Notes under the pieces: generated by a model
The model's input: the letters and a program-made list of their open reading frames with translations, nothing else
Told to the model about the DNA's origin: nothing
Database searches by the model: none
Assembly (NCBI GenBank): GCA_964434935.1
Contig: CAYSWS010000024.1
Location: 1 to 6,591, forward strand
Direction: 5' to 3'
Source of the DNA: CAYSWS01 sp964434935
Lineage (GTDB): Bacteria > Patescibacteriota > WWE3 > UBA101185 > UBA10185
Length of the DNA stretch: 6,591 bases
Shown: positions 4,940-6,591 of the stretch, in pieces
How positions within the stretch are numbered: position 1 is the first letter of the stretch
Layout: every line of letters starts with the position of its first letter
Made by a program: the position numbers and the translations under genes

Positions 4940-6591
4940 TTAGCATTTCTTGTGCTGATAAAGATTGGCTTGTCCGTCACAGGAGGAAAATCCATTATTC
5001 TCATAATATTCTCGTGTACCCACGGATGAGATGACAGAAATGTTCTTAAATCCTTGCTTTTTAGCAATCTTCTCGGCTTTTTTCAGCAAATTCTTCCCCA
5101 AGCCAATGTGCTGCGCTTTATCCTTACCTTTTTTGCCTATTTGTACGCTTTGTCCGTATACATGAACTTCCCGGATCATGGCTGAATCTTTGACCTCTTC
5201 GATGAAGGACTTTTCTGTTGGTAACGAGAGCCTCAAGAACCCGACTACCTCATCATCTTTTGTGACATATTCAATGAAATATTCCCGGGATACTTTGGTT
5301 TGGTACTCTGTAACCTTGATGTCCAAATCACCAAAATTAACTTTATTGCCTCGTATCTCCCTGGCTCGAATATCTTCTGACCTCACATCTACTTTGGCAA
5401 GTTCCCTCTCCACAATTTGTCTGAAATTTGTCTTCTTGTTACCTTCTACAATGTCGGTGCTGGGAATGTCCCTGATCATTCTGGTTATGCGACAATATCT
5501 GGGTACTATCTTAAATACTTCCGTTAGTACATAACGCAGTTCATCTTCAGAATACGGTTTCCACTCACCACTTTTGTAATACTTCATAAGTTCAGCACTT
5601 TCGATCAAAGAACAGGGGTAGACTTTAAGTTCATCCGGCATGATGGAGATATCAGTAAAAAGCTTTTTAAAATCCTCCACATCTTTTTCAGGACTCGAAC
5701 CATAAAGATTGGGCATCCAGTGCGCGTGGATCTTAAACCCGGCCAGTCTCATCAAATTTATGGCTTTTCTCGTAGCGGCAACATCATGCCCACGCTTATT
5801 TAACTCCAGAACTTTATCATCCAGACTTTGAATACCAACTTGGATCTTGGTGCCGCCAAGTTTTCGCAAACGGACCAGCTCATTTTCCGTGATCTCATCC
5901 GGACGTGTTTCCAATACAAGCCCCACGCAGCGCGTTTTGGCGGTTTCATTTACTTTATGCGCGGCAAATAACTCTTTCCAAGTAGCCGTTTCTCCCTGCG
6001 CTTCCACGGATCTTGACAATAAAGCCTTTGCAATGACCTGATTGTAGGTCTTGTCCATTGATTCCCCTTTTATTTCTTCCAACAAGTCTTCGTCCAAAGG
6101 CGGTTTGGCTTCAACTTTAAGAATTTCCGTCTTTTTATAATGTTCGAACTCGTTCATAGCCTCAAAACATCTTTTCACAAACCAGATCTGATATTTTTCC
6201 GGGTAGTGACTCCAGGTTCCGCCTAGCACAATAAGTTCTATCTTGTCGGTGGGGTGACCAATGTTTTTTAAAGCCAGCAGCCGGTTGAAGGTTTGGTAAT
6301 ACGGATCGAACATGTTAGCCTCAGCTCTTTGCGCCCCCGGTTCATCCGACATGTAGCTTTTAGGCATGCGCACGTCGTTGGGGCAGAAGATACACTTTCC
6401 GGGACAGGGGAAAGGTTTGGTCAACACAGTTACCGGAGTTACACCTGAAATGGTGCGCGTGCGCTTTTTTCGAACATTTTTAAAGAAGTTTTTTTCTTGT
6501 GCGGCTGAGATCTGCAGTGCCTTTTTATTTTTAAGTACTTTGTAAGCATTAATCAGCTCACTTTTTGAAATCAGCTTGCCTTCCTTGAGAG
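4940..6591 (-). CDS. elp3: Elp3-family tRNA uridine(34) acetyltransferase (radical SAM + GNAT), 5' end outside window
   Basis: The frame is open to the right edge: 549 residues counted from 6589, so little of the N terminus is missing. A GTG at 6425-6427 is internal, because the conserved Elp3 stretch RTISGVTPVTVLTKP spans it. Elp3 uses S-adenosylmethionine and acetyl-CoA to add a carboxymethyl group to C5 of U34 in tRNA. Radical SAM domain: C62-x3-C66-x2-C69 for the 4Fe-4S cluster, SYMSDEPGAQRA, GGTWSHYP, LETRPDE and VGIQSLDD. Connecting region: D406-I-R-A-R-E-I412, the place of the family C-R-x-I/V-R-x-R-E motif; here the nearby cysteine is absent. GNAT domain (about 436-549): REVHVYG (473-479), acetyl-CoA loop Q493-H-I-G496-L-G498, and GTREYYENNGF with Y528/Y529. 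The gene leads the operon with the Nudix and SerK-like genes. CGN codons make up 17 of 30 arginines, unlike the central genes. Confidence 0.95.
   Translation of the reverse strand, partial: LKEGKLISKSELINAYKVLKNKKALQISAAQEKNFFKNVRKKRTRTISGVTPVTVLTKPFPCPGKCIFCPNDVRMPKSYMSDEPGAQRAEANMFDPYYQTFNRLLALKNIGHPTDKIELIVLGGTWSHYPEKYQIWFVKRCFEAMNEFEHYKKTEILKVEAKPPLDEDLLEEIKGESMDKTYNQVIAKALLSRSVEAQGETATWKELFAAHKVNETAKTRCVGLVLETRPDEITENELVRLRKLGGTKIQVGIQSLDDKVLELNKRGHDVAATRKAINLMRLAGFKIHAHWMPNLYGSSPEKDVEDFKKLFTDISIMPDELKVYPCSLIESAELMKYYKSGEWKPYSEDELRYVLTEVFKIVPRYCRITRMIRDIPSTDIVEGNKKTNFRQIVERELAKVDVRSEDIRAREIRGNKVNFGDLDIKVTEYQTKVSREYFIEYVTKDDEVVGFLRLSLPTEKSFIEEVKDSAMIREVHVYGQSVQIGKKGKDKAQHIGLGKNLLKKAEKIAKKQGFKNISVISSVGTREYYENNGFSSCDGQANLYQHKKC

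Noticed and set aside
5178..6041. Plus-strand open frames opposite Elp3
   Set aside because: Serine-rich shadow translations of a strongly conserved Elp3 coding strand, with no ribosome binding site or domain.
6425..6427. GTG as the start of Elp3
   Set aside because: The frame continues upstream to the window edge and encodes the conserved RTISGVTPVTVLTKP stretch across this codon, so the true start lies beyond the window.

Overview
The window looks like a piece of a bacterial chromosome, possibly from an uncultured lineage such as the Candidate Phyla Radiation (Patescibacteria). It has sigma70-type promoters with near-consensus boxes, a strong AGGAGG ribosome binding site on one gene, a tRNA with an encoded CCA end, and a two-component histidine kinase. 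These all argue for Bacteria. The Elp3 gene is commoner in archaea and eukaryotes but does occur in some bacteria. The lineage guess is weak; nothing here fixes the phylum.

Layout, left to right. Plus strand: the C-terminal ATPase half of a sensor histidine kinase (1-423, cut by the window edge); a consensus-like promoter (425-452); tRNA-Lys(UUU) (475-549); a 763-residue protein that joins a helical N-terminal region, a Nudix-like domain and a C-terminal HAD phosphatase domain (605-2896); a second consensus-like promoter with a strong ribosome binding site; and a small membrane-embedded M50/site-2-protease-like metallopeptidase (2976-3623). A branched hairpin with a T tract (3622-3669) separates this gene from a convergent minus-strand operon. 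In transcription order that operon is Elp3 (running off the right edge), a small canonical Nudix hydrolase, and a ParB/SbnI/SerK-like protein of the free-serine-kinase family. Spacers in the operon are 9 and 30 bases.

How the parts may relate. Elp3 starts the cm5U-type modification of U34 in tRNAs such as tRNA-Lys(UUU), and the window happens to carry both. The Nudix-HAD fusion is the most unusual gene. A Nudix domain that splits a nucleoside diphosphate-X, followed by a HAD domain that could dephosphorylate the product, would make a two-step enzyme, but this is inference. Arginine codon use differs sharply between the middle genes (AGA/AGG in 45 of 56 arginine codons in the fusion, peptidase and SerK-like genes) and the flanking kinase and Elp3 genes (13 of 32). 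The middle block begins just after the tRNA, so it may be acquired DNA. No integrase, attachment-site duplication, insertion sequence or CRISPR array is visible.
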